Counted from the first letter of the stretch, positions 25,902 through 35,381 are shown. The stretch is DNA of 36,934 nt from Gammaproteobacteria bacterium (GCA_028818795.1 JAPPND010000023.1:45041-81974); one strand, 5' to 3'. Made by a program: numbers and translations. The notes: generated by a model from the sequence alone, not told the origin.

Positions 25902-27091
25902 GCCGACCGCCCTCGAGAGCCAAGTTGCGGAGCCTGGCGCTTGAACACCAGGGACTCGCCGGCAAACGCAAGTTCGGGACCGCCTTGGCGGGGGTGGAGA
26001 AGGCCCTCAACCAGATCGGCCACGCGCAGATCGACACCATCTCGGTGGTGGCCCGGGCGCACCATCACATCCTCTACAACCGGGTCAACCGGTACGACGA
26101 GTCGCTCCTGAACCGCTTGGTCAAGTCACGACGGGCGTTCGAGTACTGGGCCCACGCGGCAGCCTACCTGCCGATGCGGGACTACCGCTTCGTGCTGCCG
26201 ATGATGCGCGGCGTGGCACGCGGCGAATGGGGATGGTGGCACCACGGCGCCGACGCCCGGGCGCGTGCCTGGGTGCTCGATCGAATTCGCGGCGAAGGGC
26301 CCCTGTTCGCCCGCGACTTCGAAAACCCCGACAAACGGCGCAGCGGCTGGTGGGATTGGAAACCCGCAAAACGTGCACTCGAACACCTGTTCATGGAAGG
26401 CGAACTGATGTGTATCGAACGCCAAGGCCTCGAGAAGCGCTACGAACTCGCCGAGCGTTTCCTGCCGCCCGACGTGGACACCCGCGAACCGGGAGTCGAG
26501 GAATACGCCGACTACCTCATCGATTTCGCCCTGCGGGCCCACGGCTTCGCCACGGCCCGAACCGTCAACTACATCCGCCGCGACGCGAATCTACGTGCCC
26601 GCGTGCGGCAGCGTTTGGCCGAGAGAGCCCGGGCAGGCGACCTCCTCGCGCATCGGGACGCCGCCGGCGAAACCATTTATGCGCTACCCGGCGCCTTCGA
26701 CCGGCCACCGAGACGGATCCCCCACGCCGTGCACATCCTGTCGCCCTTCGACAACGTAGTCATCCAGCGCAAACGCGCCTTGCAGGTGTTCGGTTTCGAC
26801 TACACGATCGAGTGCTACACCCCAGCCGTGAAGCGGCGCTACGGGTACTTCGCCTTGCCCCTCCTCTACCGGGACCGCTTGGTTGGGCGGATGGACTGCA
26901 AGGCGCATCGCGCGGAAGGACTGTTCGAAATCAAGGCGTTGTACCTGGAAGACGAAGTCCCCGAGGCGTTCCTAAACGTGTTCGCGTCTGCGGTCGTGGA
27001 CTACGCCGCGTTCACCGGCTGCCAAGAGATAGCGGTTCGCGCGGTGACCCCAGGGTCGTGGCTTCAGCGCGTACACGCACTCTTCGACTGA
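25898..27091 (+). CDS. YcaQ/AlkX-type winged-helix DNA glycosylase family protein
   Basis: 397 residues from ATG 25898. It belongs to the winged helix DNA-binding family (HTH_42) that includes E. coli YcaQ and Streptomyces AlkZ, enzymes unhooking DNA crosslinks and bulky alkylation. The catalytic motif is Q44-I45-D46 (HAQIDTISVV): the Q-x-D form is that of the YcaQ/AlkX branch, while AlkZ has Q-x-Q. Next come HHILYNRV, FEYWAHAAAYLPMRDYR, and the late HILSPFDNVVIQRKR and MDCKAHR motifs. It is the last gene of the operon. AlkZ paralogues often sit in clusters that make DNA-reactive metabolites, where they give self-resistance, so its place here hints that the pathway product might damage DNA. 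That last step is inference. Confidence 0.9.
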   Translation: MSRPPSRAKLRSLALEHQGLAGKRKFGTALAGVEKALNQIGHAQIDTISVVARAHHHILYNRVNRYDESLLNRLVKSRRAFEYWAHAAAYLPMRDYRFVLPMMRGVARGEWGWWHHGADARARAWVLDRIRGEGPLFARDFENPDKRRSGWWDWKPAKRALEHLFMEGELMCIERQGLEKRYELAERFLPPDVDTREPGVEEYADYLIDFALRAHGFATARTVNYIRRDANLRARVRQRLAERARAGDLLAHRDAAGETIYALPGAFDRPPRRIPHAVHILSPFDNVVIQRKRALQVFGFDYTIECYTPAVKRRYGYFALPLLYRDRLVGRMDCKAHRAEGLFEIKALYLEDEVPEAFLNVFASAVVDYAAFTGCQEIAVRAVTPGSWLQRVHALFD

Positions 27092-27473
27092 CCAAACTGC
27101 CTTTCGCTCCACGCGACGTCAGTGATCGAATCGTCGAGGGAGACGGATGGGTTGTGGTCAATCCATGCAACCACGTGATTTGGCGTATCGCATCCTCATG
27201 ACGTCCGCCGGGTGCGAGGTCACCTTGGCTTGCCTCAGCTGCAAGGCGAGCCGTAGGCGAAGTACGGCAATTCGATCAGTCGCGATCTACTGCGGGGCGG
27301 AAAGGGCGAGGCATGGAGCGTTCTGTGCTTGCTGGGGCGCGGGTCGTACTAGGCCGCGTCGGGTGCTAGAGTCGCGCGTGGCCGGAGGGTGGATCGTGTG
27401 GGGGAAGTCTCCAAGTGCACGTTGGCAGAGGGCGTGTCGACGAAGGACATGAAGCCAACTGGAGTCTAGTCTA
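27092..27473. other. Intergenic region at the left edge of the defence island
   Basis: 382 bases with no convincing gene. Open frames here have a composition unlike the neighbours and lack ribosome-binding sites. The stretch separates the very GC-biased lipid operon from genes with looser codon use. No tRNA, integrase or direct repeat marking an insertion site was found. Confidence 0.5.
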
Positions 27474-28604
27474 ATGTCGGACGGGGACTGGGGTAGTGAT
27501 ACGTTTGCGAGATTTCGCTATCAGGCCGAGGTAACTCTGCCGTACTGCGTGTCCGCGGCGTTGTCCGAGAACGACATTGTCGCAGTCGTTCCGGAGCACA
27601 AGGAGGACATTGCGCTTGAGACCGGAACGGGTTGGCGATTCCTTCAAGTAAAAAGCCGCAACCCGGAGCGGGGACTTTGGCAGCTCTCTGATTTGCTCGT
27701 AAAGGGTGGTGCTCTCCGCTCCCTGTATCGCACCTATCTGCTGACCACCGGGCAAGAACGTTCTTTGGAGCTCGTGCTGGAAGGCGCGGTCAAACCAAAG
27801 GATCGGATAGAAATGCTCCGGCGCGGTGAGGACCGCTCCGAACTGGTACCGACGGTAGCGGAAAAGCTGGGGCTGTGCACCGCGTCGGCGGAAGGCTTCC
27901 TCAGCATAGTAACGCTGAACGAGGCCGCGACTCACCGAAACGACATACACGCGAGCAATGCGCGGCTGCTGCACCAGCACGCTCCGTCACTGACCCAACC
28001 GGAAGTGGAGACGTTGCACAACGCCCTGCTCGCCGAGATCGAAAAGGCGATGCGTAGTGATCGAATGGGGGCGCTTTGGCCACGAAGCGTCGTACACCCG
28101 CAGACGCGTTCAACGGTGATGGACGAGCGACGTTTGGCAAAGACGCTCCACGCGGAACGACTGGCCGGGATTGCGGAAGTGTTGTCCGCAGCTGGTCGTC
28201 CGCTTCTGAAACGATTAGTGGAACGCGGTAGTCGCCCTGCCTCGCCGCTAACGCAAAAGCTCGTGGTGGGCGGGGCGACGGAAGAACTCATCGAGCAAGC
28301 CAGGAATCTCAAGGCTAACGCGGACCACCATCGTTTCGTGCGCGCGTCACAGAATCTCGCGAGCGATGAGGCTTTGACGACCGACCTGCACGAGCGTATA
28401 CGCACCTACGCATATACGGCTGTCGCGATGCACGGAACGAGCGATCAGCCCGCGATCAAGATGTGGGCATATCTGTTGGACACGTTCGGTAACCATGCGA
28501 AGAGTATCGACCGGAACAACCTCGTTCGTCGTGATCCGATGCTCTTGATGGGGGAAGGATGCATCCTATCGCACCAGTGCGAGTTCACTTGGGGTGGTAG
28601 CTGA
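27474..28604 (+). CDS. DUF4297/Cap4-like nuclease, effector of an ABC-three-component system
   Basis: A 376-residue protein. The N-terminal domain has a PD-(D/E)xK nuclease layout as in the Cap4/DUF4297 group: RYQAEVTLPY with Glu19, then EHKEDIAL with Asp45, then the strand WRFLQVKSR with Gln58-Lys60. The middle is helical, and the C-terminal segment (MGEGCILSHQCEFTWGG) resembles the tail by which ABC-3C effectors join their partners. It would cut double-stranded DNA once released or activated by infection. Start: ATG 27474 with GGAG nine bases upstream. The next gene begins just after its stop. The nuclease reading rests on motif spacing, so a degenerate version is possible. Confidence 0.78.
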   Translation: MSDGDWGSDTFARFRYQAEVTLPYCVSAALSENDIVAVVPEHKEDIALETGTGWRFLQVKSRNPERGLWQLSDLLVKGGALRSLYRTYLLTTGQERSLELVLEGAVKPKDRIEMLRRGEDRSELVPTVAEKLGLCTASAEGFLSIVTLNEAATHRNDIHASNARLLHQHAPSLTQPEVETLHNALLAEIEKAMRSDRMGALWPRSVVHPQTRSTVMDERRLAKTLHAERLAGIAEVLSAAGRPLLKRLVERGSRPASPLTQKLVVGGATEELIEQARNLKANADHHRFVRASQNLASDEALTTDLHERIRTYAYTAVAMHGTSDQPAIKMWAYLLDTFGNHAKSIDRNNLVRRDPMLLMGEGCILSHQCEFTWGGS

Positions 28605-28605
28605 G

Positions 28606-29121
28606 ATGACGGCTAGCAACTTCCAGCCGTCGCTGGAAGGGGAAGCACGGTTGCTGCTTCTGATCGAGGCGTTCAGCCGTCGACGGAGGGTGATGGAGGG
28701 ACGTACGAAGCTTGCCAAACTCGATTTCTTCCTCCGGTATCCGACGTACTGCGAGCGAGCCCTCCGGATCAGGCGCCCCGACTTGGAGCTCCCGAGAGGG
28801 ACTGCGGAACCCGACGTAGAGTCGCGTATGGTCCGTTATCGGTTTGGGCCCTGGGATCCGGCGTACTTCGCGCTGCTCGGGCGGCTTGTCGGGAAGGGGC
28901 TGGTAAGGCCGGTGCCTTACGCTCGCGGCATAGGGTACCGGGCGACCGAGAGTGGGCGTTCGATGGCAGCCCGGCTCAAGGGCGAACCGGCGTGGGTCGA
29001 TATGTCGGGGCGGATCGAGCTTCTTCGACGACATTTCGATCTAAGCGGTACGACGCTGAAGAGGTTCATTTACGACAACCTCCCCGAAGTGACGCAGGCG
29101 ACATGGGGGCAGTCACTATGA
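28606..29121 (+). CDS. ABC-three-component system middle component
   Basis: 171 residues from ATG 28606, with GGGGTGG eight bases upstream; a GTG at 28594 would overlap the nuclease gene. The N-terminus has the family hallmark LLLLIEAF followed by KLAKLDFFLRYP (35-46), and the rest is a compact winged-helix-like fold (YRFGPWDPAYFALLGRLVGKGLV, GYRATESGRSMA). Middle components link the effector protein to the ATPase in ABC-3C conflict systems. It is found, as expected, between nuclease and ATPase genes, and its stop overlaps the ATPase ATG (ATGA, 29118-29121). Confidence 0.82.
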   Translation: MTASNFQPSLEGEARLLLLIEAFSRRRRVMEGRTKLAKLDFFLRYPTYCERALRIRRPDLELPRGTAEPDVESRMVRYRFGPWDPAYFALLGRLVGKGLVRPVPYARGIGYRATESGRSMAARLKGEPAWVDMSGRIELLRRHFDLSGTTLKRFIYDNLPEVTQATWGQSL

Positions 29122-30980
29122 GAGTGCAGGTCAACGAAATAGTGCTCGTGGGCGCGGGCCGAACCGTGCACTTGGAGCCGGGGTTGAACATCGTCACCGG
29201 ACTGATCGCATCGGGGAAGACAACCCTGATACGGTACCTTCGTTTTTTGCTCGGGGGCTCGTTGGGTCAGCCGCCGGTGGAAGCGCGCGCCAACGTCGCT
29301 GCGGTGTCGGGGTCCGTCGAGCTTGGCGACCAATCCTTCTCGATCGTGCGACCGGCCGTCAGCACCGCCAACGCGCGAATCGAGGTCGCAGGTGAGAGCG
29401 AGACGTGGAGGTTGCCTGCGACGACCGCAGCGGATGGGGAGACGTACGTGAACTGGTTGCTTCGGCAGCTGGACCTTCCGAGGATCGATGTTCCGTCAGC
29501 CCCGACGAAACCGGAATCGGACACTACGCCCGTCAGCATCAACGACTACTTCCTTTACTCGTATCTGCACCAAGACGAATTGGGGTTCTCGGTATTCGGG
29601 CATCGGGATACGTTCAAGAACATAAAGAGAAGGTACGTCTTCGACATCACTTACGGGTTGTACGACCTGAACACCGCGCAGATTCAGGAGCGCCTACGGG
29701 ATGTGCAAAGCCGCCTGAGAGAGTTGCGCTCTCGTCGAGAACTTTTCGATGCGTTTTTCGATGGGACGCCGCTGGAGAGCCGCGCGAGTATCGAGCGCGA
29801 GTTGGGGGAGGTGAACGTGCGGCTTGGATAGGTGGAATCCGCCGCAGTGGAGCTGGCGTCGGTGCCCCACGAAACAAGTGATACGGCCGATCTTCAAGCG
29901 GACATCCTGGAAGTCGAGCGGCGGGCGGGCCGCCTACAGGGAGCTATCGGTGCGGAGCAGCAGTCGCTCAGGAATCTGGGCGAATTAATCAACCAGTTGG
30001 AAGCCCAGTCCGGCAAGCTAACTCGGTCGATCGTGTCCGGCAAGCACCTTACGGATCTCGAATTCGTGGCCTGCCCGCGCTGCGGAACCGATGTCGATTC
30101 CGTCAGGTCGGCAGAGCACGTTTGCTATCTGTGCCTGCAGAAGCCATCTCTGAAGTTCTCACGCGAAATCTTGGTCGCAGAACAGGGGGGTGTGGAAGAG
30201 CAATTGAAGGAGGCCCAGGACCTATCGAGGGAACGCGAGGCGAGGTTGGCGGGACTTCGAGACGAGCTCGATGGGGCGGGCCGGGAACTGACGGCGAAAA
30301 AGCTGGAGCTCGAGTTCCAGACCCGGACCTTCGTCTCTGACGAGGCAACGCGAATCGCTTCCGCAGCAGCGCAGAGAGCGAGACTCACCGCCCGTTCCGA
30401 GCAATTGCGAGAATACCTGAACGTGTTAGCGAAGGTTGACGAGGCGGAGCAGCTAGCGGCGAGGCTGACCGTGGACAAAGAGACGTTGGAGCAGGAACTG
30501 GCTGCCGCGATGGCGGAGTCAGGGGACAGCCAGCGCAAAGTAGCTCACCTGAAGGGGCGGTTCAACGAGATGCTCGAACAGCTTAGACCGCCGAGATTCG
30601 GGGAGCTGGACGTGTCGGACATTAACGCGCAAACGTATTTGCCCGTTTATCGTGGAAGGGCATTCGCAGAAATTAGCTCTCCTGGTCTGGCGACATTGAT
30701 CAACGTCGCCCATGCGCTGGCTCATCACCTTACTGCCTTAGAGCTTGGGCTGAAGCTGCCGCAGATTCTAGTTATCGACGGTCTGAGCGAGCATCTAGGC
30801 CAGGAGGGCTTGGATCCTGACCGTCTGATGGCGACGTACGACCTGCTCATGGACACGTCGAGCCGGCACACGGATCTCCAAGTGATCGTGGTGGACAACG
30901 AGATACCGAAAAGAGCGCGACGTTTTGTGCGCCTCGAGTTGTCTGAGGACGACCGGCTCATCCGCAGTCTCGACGCGTAG
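29118..30980 (+). pseudogene. ABC-3C ATPase (RecN/SbcC-like), interrupted by in-frame TAG
   Basis: From ATG 29118 to 30980 one frame encodes about 620 residues but carries a TAG at 29829-29831 (codon 238). The N-half has the Walker A loop GLIASGKTT (28-36) and a long first strand-helix region ending in coiled coil. After the stop the same frame continues as coiled coil without loss (VESAAVELASV), a zinc-ribbon pair CPRC (319-322) and CYLC (336-339), more coiled coil, an ABC signature-like ISSPGLATLINVAHALAHH, and the Walker B-like ILVIDG. A CAG-to-TAG change (Gln) explains the stop. A GTG directly follows it, so a split two-chain protein is conceivable. The family senses invader DNA and triggers the nuclease. 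Confidence 0.75.
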
Positions 30981-32063
30981 GAGGAGGTGTCATCGCGCGG
31001 TCGCGGGCGAAAAGACGGGGTTTGATTTGTCCCAAGGAAGTGTGTCCGTCTGACGCCCACCCGACCCGTCCTATCGTTGGAGTCCCTTGACGGCCACGCG
31101 ACGTCCTGGGTGCGGGGGGAAGGGCATTCGTGGTGGCTCAATGCCGTGGAGATTGAGTTGGTTTCGCCGAGATCCATTCCAGCATCGCAGTCGCGGCTGC
31201 GTGTTCCGGCGACTCGGAGCACGTTGATGGCGACGAAGGTCGACCGGAAGCCGCGCTGTGGATGGTCGTCAAGGTGGCGCAAGTTCTTGCCGCCGTGCAA
31301 CCGGGTGTCCTTTCTGCAGATCCACTAGGTGTGCGTGTCCTTTGCGTGGCCCGCCCCAACGGCGGGTGTTGTGATCCCATGGGCTTTTTCACGGCGCCAA
31401 ACGCCGCGTAGCTATGTCGCTATAGCGGTCGGCGGTGAGATCTTTACGACTAGGAGAGCGACCGTTTTGAACGCGCCATGGCGCGGCCAACGGCGCCGGC
31501 CTGTGACAAGCTCAACGCGACCAACTCGTGATTGTACGTCGCTCTTCGGCAGCAGGCATCAGCCCGGGAGGACGGGGCGTGGACGACTCCGGAGGCCCAT
31601 GGAGCGCTGGGCCGAAGACGCAGTGAACGTCCCGAGGCAACGAGGCATTGTTGCTAGTGTTTTCGCGACCGTGGGGAACAAACAGTGCCTTCGACAAGAA
31701 ATGGACCCGTTAAAATGAGGTCCGGAACGACGCTCGGTGCAATCACGACGGTCCGGCATGGACCAATGAGGCGGCTGGCGCAGGGCTCCCTCGGCGACCG
31801 GGACAGTGGCTTGCAGGACAGTGGTTTGCGTTGACGGCCAACGTGCTCGGTGGCATGGTCGCGCACTTTGTCGGAAACAGAACACTGAATGCGACTTGCG
31901 ACCAACTGGATGACATTGAATCGGGCTACATGCTGCTGCGCAGACTCGGTGGAAGGGACGCGCGAGACGAACGAACGCAGGTCGTATTCAACTAGGTGTG
32001 CGTGGATTCCGGTGAGTCTCTCGAACTTGGTCTGCCGGACTGATCCTGCATGTGGAGGTGCTG
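30981..32063. other. Long stretch without a convincing gene, inside the defence island
   Basis: 1083 bases between the ABC-3C and SIR2-HerA operons. Open frames on both strands (for example 31077-31328 and 31329-31718 on plus, 31654-32082 on minus) have skewed Arg/Ser/Pro composition, no ribosome-binding sites and no recognised motif. A frame from TTG 31831 to 31995 on plus looks more protein-like (VLGGMVAHFVGN, DQLDDIESGYMLLRRL) and may be a gene relic. Small GC hairpins occur near 31348 (CCCGCC/GGCGGG) and 31395. No inverted-repeat ends or transposase are recognised. Confidence 0.5.
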
Positions 32064-33230
32064 ATGCCTGAACATGATCCATCCCGATTCCTTGCGTCCC
32101 TAGGCATGAAGCTGGCTGCCCGGTCTCGGCACGTGTGTATGTTGCTCGGTGCTGGCGTTGGCAAGGCTTGTGGGTTGCCGGACGTCAAGGAACTGGAAAA
32201 GAGCGTCTTGGACGAACTTTCGGGTACGCATCGTGATGCACTCCAGCGTGTTATGGCAAATCGTACGCTGGAGGAAGCCTTGAGCCGATTTCGCCGCATT
32301 TCGGCGTTACTTGGGGATGAGGACACAGTGGACGGCCTGACTGCCTCGAACGCACGGGAGTTGGACGCCTTGGTGTGCAGAGCAATAGTGAAGGCATTGC
32401 AGGTCGAAGAGGCTGATCAGCCTGGAACCCGTTGTCTGGCTGCTTGGGCGGCTCGTGCAAGCTATGTCATGCCATTGGAACTGTTTACGGTGAACTACGA
32501 CCTCCTGCTTGAAGCTGCTCTTGAGAAGGCTCGGGCAACTTACTTCGATGGCTTCATGGGGAACATCGAGGCCCGCTTCCAAACGGAGCTGGTGGAGTCA
32601 ATGCCTGGGACCGATGGGGAGTCGTTGCCCTCGTTCCTGATCAGGCTCTGGAAGCTGCACGGATCATTGAATTGGATGTGGACGGATGATGGCGAGTTAG
32701 TGAGGATCGGACAGGCCGTACCGGAAGGCCGCGCAGCTGCTATATACCCGTCGGACGCGAAATACGAGGAGTCTCGCCGGGTGCCTTTTGTCGTCCTCCA
32801 GGACCGGCTGAGGCGCTCGCTGAATGAACCCGAGACACTTGTTCTGATCAGCGGATACTCCTTTGGTGATGAACACGTCAACGAAGTACTGTTTGACTCA
32901 GCATTGCGGAGAGAGCGGTCAGAGTACATAGCGTTCTGTTTCGACGAGATCCCTGAGCACTTGGCGGACCGCGCATCCGTAGCGCCGAATCTGCAGGTGG
33001 TATCGCAACGAGAGGCGATAGTTGGTGGGATTCGCGATGCGTGGAAAGATCCGGACCACGAAATGCCGGGGCTGTGGGACAACGACGGATTGACTTTATG
33101 CGACTTCAACCAACTGGCTCGATACCTCGCTAGGAGCACGGCCCGCGAATATGGTGGAGCGCAATCGTTGTCGGGCGTGTTAACCGAGGTATATGGGGCT
33201 CCCGGTGGAGAAGGAGTGACGACGGGATGA
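32064..33230 (+). CDS. SIR2-domain NADase-type effector of a SIR2-HerA defence pair
   Basis: 388 residues from ATG 32064, with GGAGGTG five bases upstream; an upstream GTG at 32052 is less likely. The SIR2-like core shows the NAD-binding start LLGAGVGKACGLPD (Gly29-Ala-Gly31), FTVNYDLLLEAALE with Asn144 and Asp146, and KLHGSLNW with His199. These match the Asn and His needed for NAD+ cleavage in SIR2 defence effectors. ISGYSFGDEHVNEVLF closes the Rossmann fold. In related pairs the enzyme depletes cellular NAD+ when a phage is sensed, and HerA forms the hexameric scaffold. Its stop overlaps the herA-type ATG (ATGA, 33227-33230). It acts in the cytoplasm. Confidence 0.9.
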   Translation: MPEHDPSRFLASLGMKLAARSRHVCMLLGAGVGKACGLPDVKELEKSVLDELSGTHRDALQRVMANRTLEEALSRFRRISALLGDEDTVDGLTASNARELDALVCRAIVKALQVEEADQPGTRCLAAWAARASYVMPLELFTVNYDLLLEAALEKARATYFDGFMGNIEARFQTELVESMPGTDGESLPSFLIRLWKLHGSLNWMWTDDGELVRIGQAVPEGRAAAIYPSDAKYEESRRVPFVVLQDRLRRSLNEPETLVLISGYSFGDEHVNEVLFDSALRRERSEYIAFCFDEIPEHLADRASVAPNLQVVSQREAIVGGIRDAWKDPDHEMPGLWDNDGLTLCDFNQLARYLARSTAREYGGAQSLSGVLTEVYGAPGGEGVTTG

Positions 33231-34981
33231 AGTCAAGCGACCCAACAAGCATTGGGCGCGTTCGCCACGTTCTTGGCTCAACGGTTACGGTCGCCCTTGA
33301 CGACGATGTGGCTGGTATATCGCCCATCTACCGGGGTGAGATACACCGGGTTGGGCAGATCGGTTCGCTTGTCCGAATCCCTCAGGGGCTGGTTGACCTG
33401 ATAGCAACCGTCGAGCTTGTGGGCATCGCGGAACTCGCGGGTACACTGCGACCGACGGAGGCGGTGCAGCACGACCAAAGATGGCTTCAGGTGCAACTCT
33501 TAGGCGAGATTGATCGGGGCACGGGGCGCTTCCAGCGTGGCGTCGGCTCCTATCCCGGTCTTGACGACCCTGTGCATTTCGCAACGCCAGAACAACTGCT
33601 TGCGATTTTTCCGGAAGAGGATGCCGTGCACCTGCGTCTCGGGGGGCTGGCCGCAGCAGAAAATGTGCCGTTGTGCGTCGATGCGACCCGGTTCGTTGTC
33701 CGACACGCTGCGGTAGTCGGATCTACGGGCTCGGGGAAGACCAGTGCTGTAGCTTCGCTGTTGCAAGGGTTCGTGCGGGGAGGATGGGAAGCAGCGAACG
33801 TCGTAGTAATCGACCCGCACGGAGAGTACGGAAAGGCTCTAACGGAAGCGTCGTGTGTTCGGAGCGTTTTGGCACCGGGCGACGATGGCTTGCGCGTTCC
33901 ATTCTGGGCGCTCTCGGCGAATGAGATATTGCAGGTGTTTGGGGTAACGGGGGGAAGTACGTTCTCAGAACGATACAACGAACTAGTGATGGCGGCGCGC
34001 CGCGAATTCGTGGCTAAGGCAACGTGGCTGGATTTGGATGAATCGGCGATTACGATTGACACTCCCGTGCCCTTTAATCTGCGCGAGGTCTGGTACCAAT
34101 TGGATAGCGAGAATAACGAGACCGTAGAACCCCAGGGCTCGCCGAGCGTTGTCGAATGGGGGTGTGCAGCGAAACTTCGGAGCACGAAATACAATCCCTA
34201 CGGGCCCGGAAGCACTCCACCCAACAAGGGGCCGCGCCATGGATGGTACGGGACATCGCCAAACCAGCTACGTCGAGGACTGCTCGATCCGCAGCTCAGC
34301 TTTTTCCGGGGACCGCAGGGAACCACCGATGGCGGTGATCCATTGGTAGGGGTTGTGCAGGACTGGCTTGGCGGAAAGAGCGCAGTCTCAGTGCTTGACT
34401 TCAGTGGGGTCCCTAGCATCGCTGCCGACTTAGCTATCGGACTCGTGTTGAATCTGATTTTCGAGGTCGCTCTTCGATCGGAAGCAGGCACTGCTGGAAT
34501 CGGTCGACCAAGACCTGTTTTGATCGTGCTGGAGGAGGCGCATAGATATCTTGGGGGCAGTGCCAGCGCCCTGACGCGAAACTCCGCGAATAGGATAGCG
34601 CGGGAGGGTCGCAAATACGGGGTGGGGCTTCTATTGGTGACGCAGAGACCTTCCGAGCTCCCTGATACGGCATTAGCTCAATGCGGAACGATTATGGCAC
34701 TGAGGCTTTCTAACTCCGAAGATCAGGGTCGGATTAGGGCAGCACTACCCGACATGATTTCGGGTCTAGCGTCCGTTCTCCCGAGCCTACGCACCGGCGA
34801 GGGCATCGTAAGCGGGGAATCGGTAGTGTTGCCCGCTCGGGTGATGCTTGACCTGCCGAAACCGGCGCCCGACGCAGCGGATCCGTCGTTGGCGGCTTGG
34901 CGAAAGGAACCTAGCACACCAGACGTTAGCGCGGCTCTGGCGGCATGGCGTGGAACATTCGGAGGGACTAGCGATGATTGA
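33227..34981 (+). CDS. herA: HerA-type hexameric ATPase/translocase
   Basis: 584 residues. The N-terminal HAS-barrel (IGRVRHVLGSTVTVALD ... YRGEIHRVGQIGSLVRI) is followed by a FtsK/HerA ATPase with Walker A GSTGSGKTS (165-173), DPHGEYG (sensor-type strand), Walker B VLIVLEEAHRYL (near 431), and the LVTQRPSEL arginine-side motif. HerA proteins pump DNA as hexamers, and here one probably assembles with the SIR2 subunit into a large anti-phage complex. Codon use is mixed, with many A/T-ending codons (GGA, ATT, CTT) compared with the GC-ending genes left of 27000. The last eight bases overlap the KTSC gene. Confidence 0.93.
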   Translation: MKSSDPTSIGRVRHVLGSTVTVALDDDVAGISPIYRGEIHRVGQIGSLVRIPQGLVDLIATVELVGIAELAGTLRPTEAVQHDQRWLQVQLLGEIDRGTGRFQRGVGSYPGLDDPVHFATPEQLLAIFPEEDAVHLRLGGLAAAENVPLCVDATRFVVRHAAVVGSTGSGKTSAVASLLQGFVRGGWEAANVVVIDPHGEYGKALTEASCVRSVLAPGDDGLRVPFWALSANEILQVFGVTGGSTFSERYNELVMAARREFVAKATWLDLDESAITIDTPVPFNLREVWYQLDSENNETVEPQGSPSVVEWGCAAKLRSTKYNPYGPGSTPPNKGPRHGWYGTSPNQLRRGLLDPQLSFFRGPQGTTDGGDPLVGVVQDWLGGKSAVSVLDFSGVPSIAADLAIGLVLNLIFEVALRSEAGTAGIGRPRPVLIVLEEAHRYLGGSASALTRNSANRIAREGRKYGVGLLLVTQRPSELPDTALAQCGTIMALRLSNSEDQGRIRAALPDMISGLASVLPSLRTGEGIVSGESVVLPARVMLDLPKPAPDAADPSLAAWRKEPSTPDVSAALAAWRGTFGGTSDD

Positions 34982-35195
34982 TTGGACTCCCGTGGCCGGC
35001 TCTAGTCGCATTATCGCTGAAGCGTACGATGCGGACGCTGAGAGGATCTATGTTAGGTTTCCGGAAGGCGTCGAGTGGTGGTATGGCGCGTGTACGGCGT
35101 CGGTATGGGCCGAGTTCACGGCCCCGGGTCAATCTAAGGGCACGTACATCCACCGAGTACTAAACCAAAAACCGAATGGTCGGTGGGGAGGTTAA
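34974..35195 (+). CDS. KTSC-domain small protein, coupled to HerA
   Basis: 73 residues from ATG 34974, which lies inside the end of the HerA gene (overlap 34974-34981). GGAGGG lies seven to eight bases upstream. The whole protein is one KTSC domain: VAGSSRIIAEAYDAD, RIYVRFPEGVEWWYGA, VWAEFTAPGQSKGTYIHRVL. KTSC domains are short beta-rich modules seen in phage and restriction-linked genes and as tails of other proteins; the function is not established. The coupled position makes it a third member of the SIR2-HerA operon, perhaps a sensor, inhibitor or trigger. No gene follows on this strand; the 186 bases to the convergent HsdR end hold nothing recognised. Confidence 0.82.
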   Translation: MIDWTPVAGSSRIIAEAYDADAERIYVRFPEGVEWWYGACTASVWAEFTAPGQSKGTYIHRVLNQKPNGRWGG

Positions 35196-35381
35196 AGGGG
35201 CGATTAGAGCCGGTGCCCCAAAGCGTCTAGAACTCTTCGTCCTAGGCAAAGCCGTACCGCTTTGTTGATGCCCCCACGGAGAGAGTTTGTCGACTGATGA
35301 GCATCCATGCGGACACGTAATGGGACCAGTTGCCAGACACTGAACATGGTGCTGGGGGTGTCGCGCCCCGGCCCAACCCAG

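Noticed and set aside
29829-29831. TAG read as pyrrolysine or by programmed readthrough
   Set aside because: No downstream element or pyrrolysine context is visible, and the position is in a coiled coil where a special residue has no role. TAG ends other genes here, such as the TonB receptor frame at 15710.
31559-32082. Minus-strand open frames before the SIR2 gene as a transposase or regulator
   Set aside because: No catalytic or DNA-binding motif, no ribosome-binding site, and no inverted-repeat ends were found.
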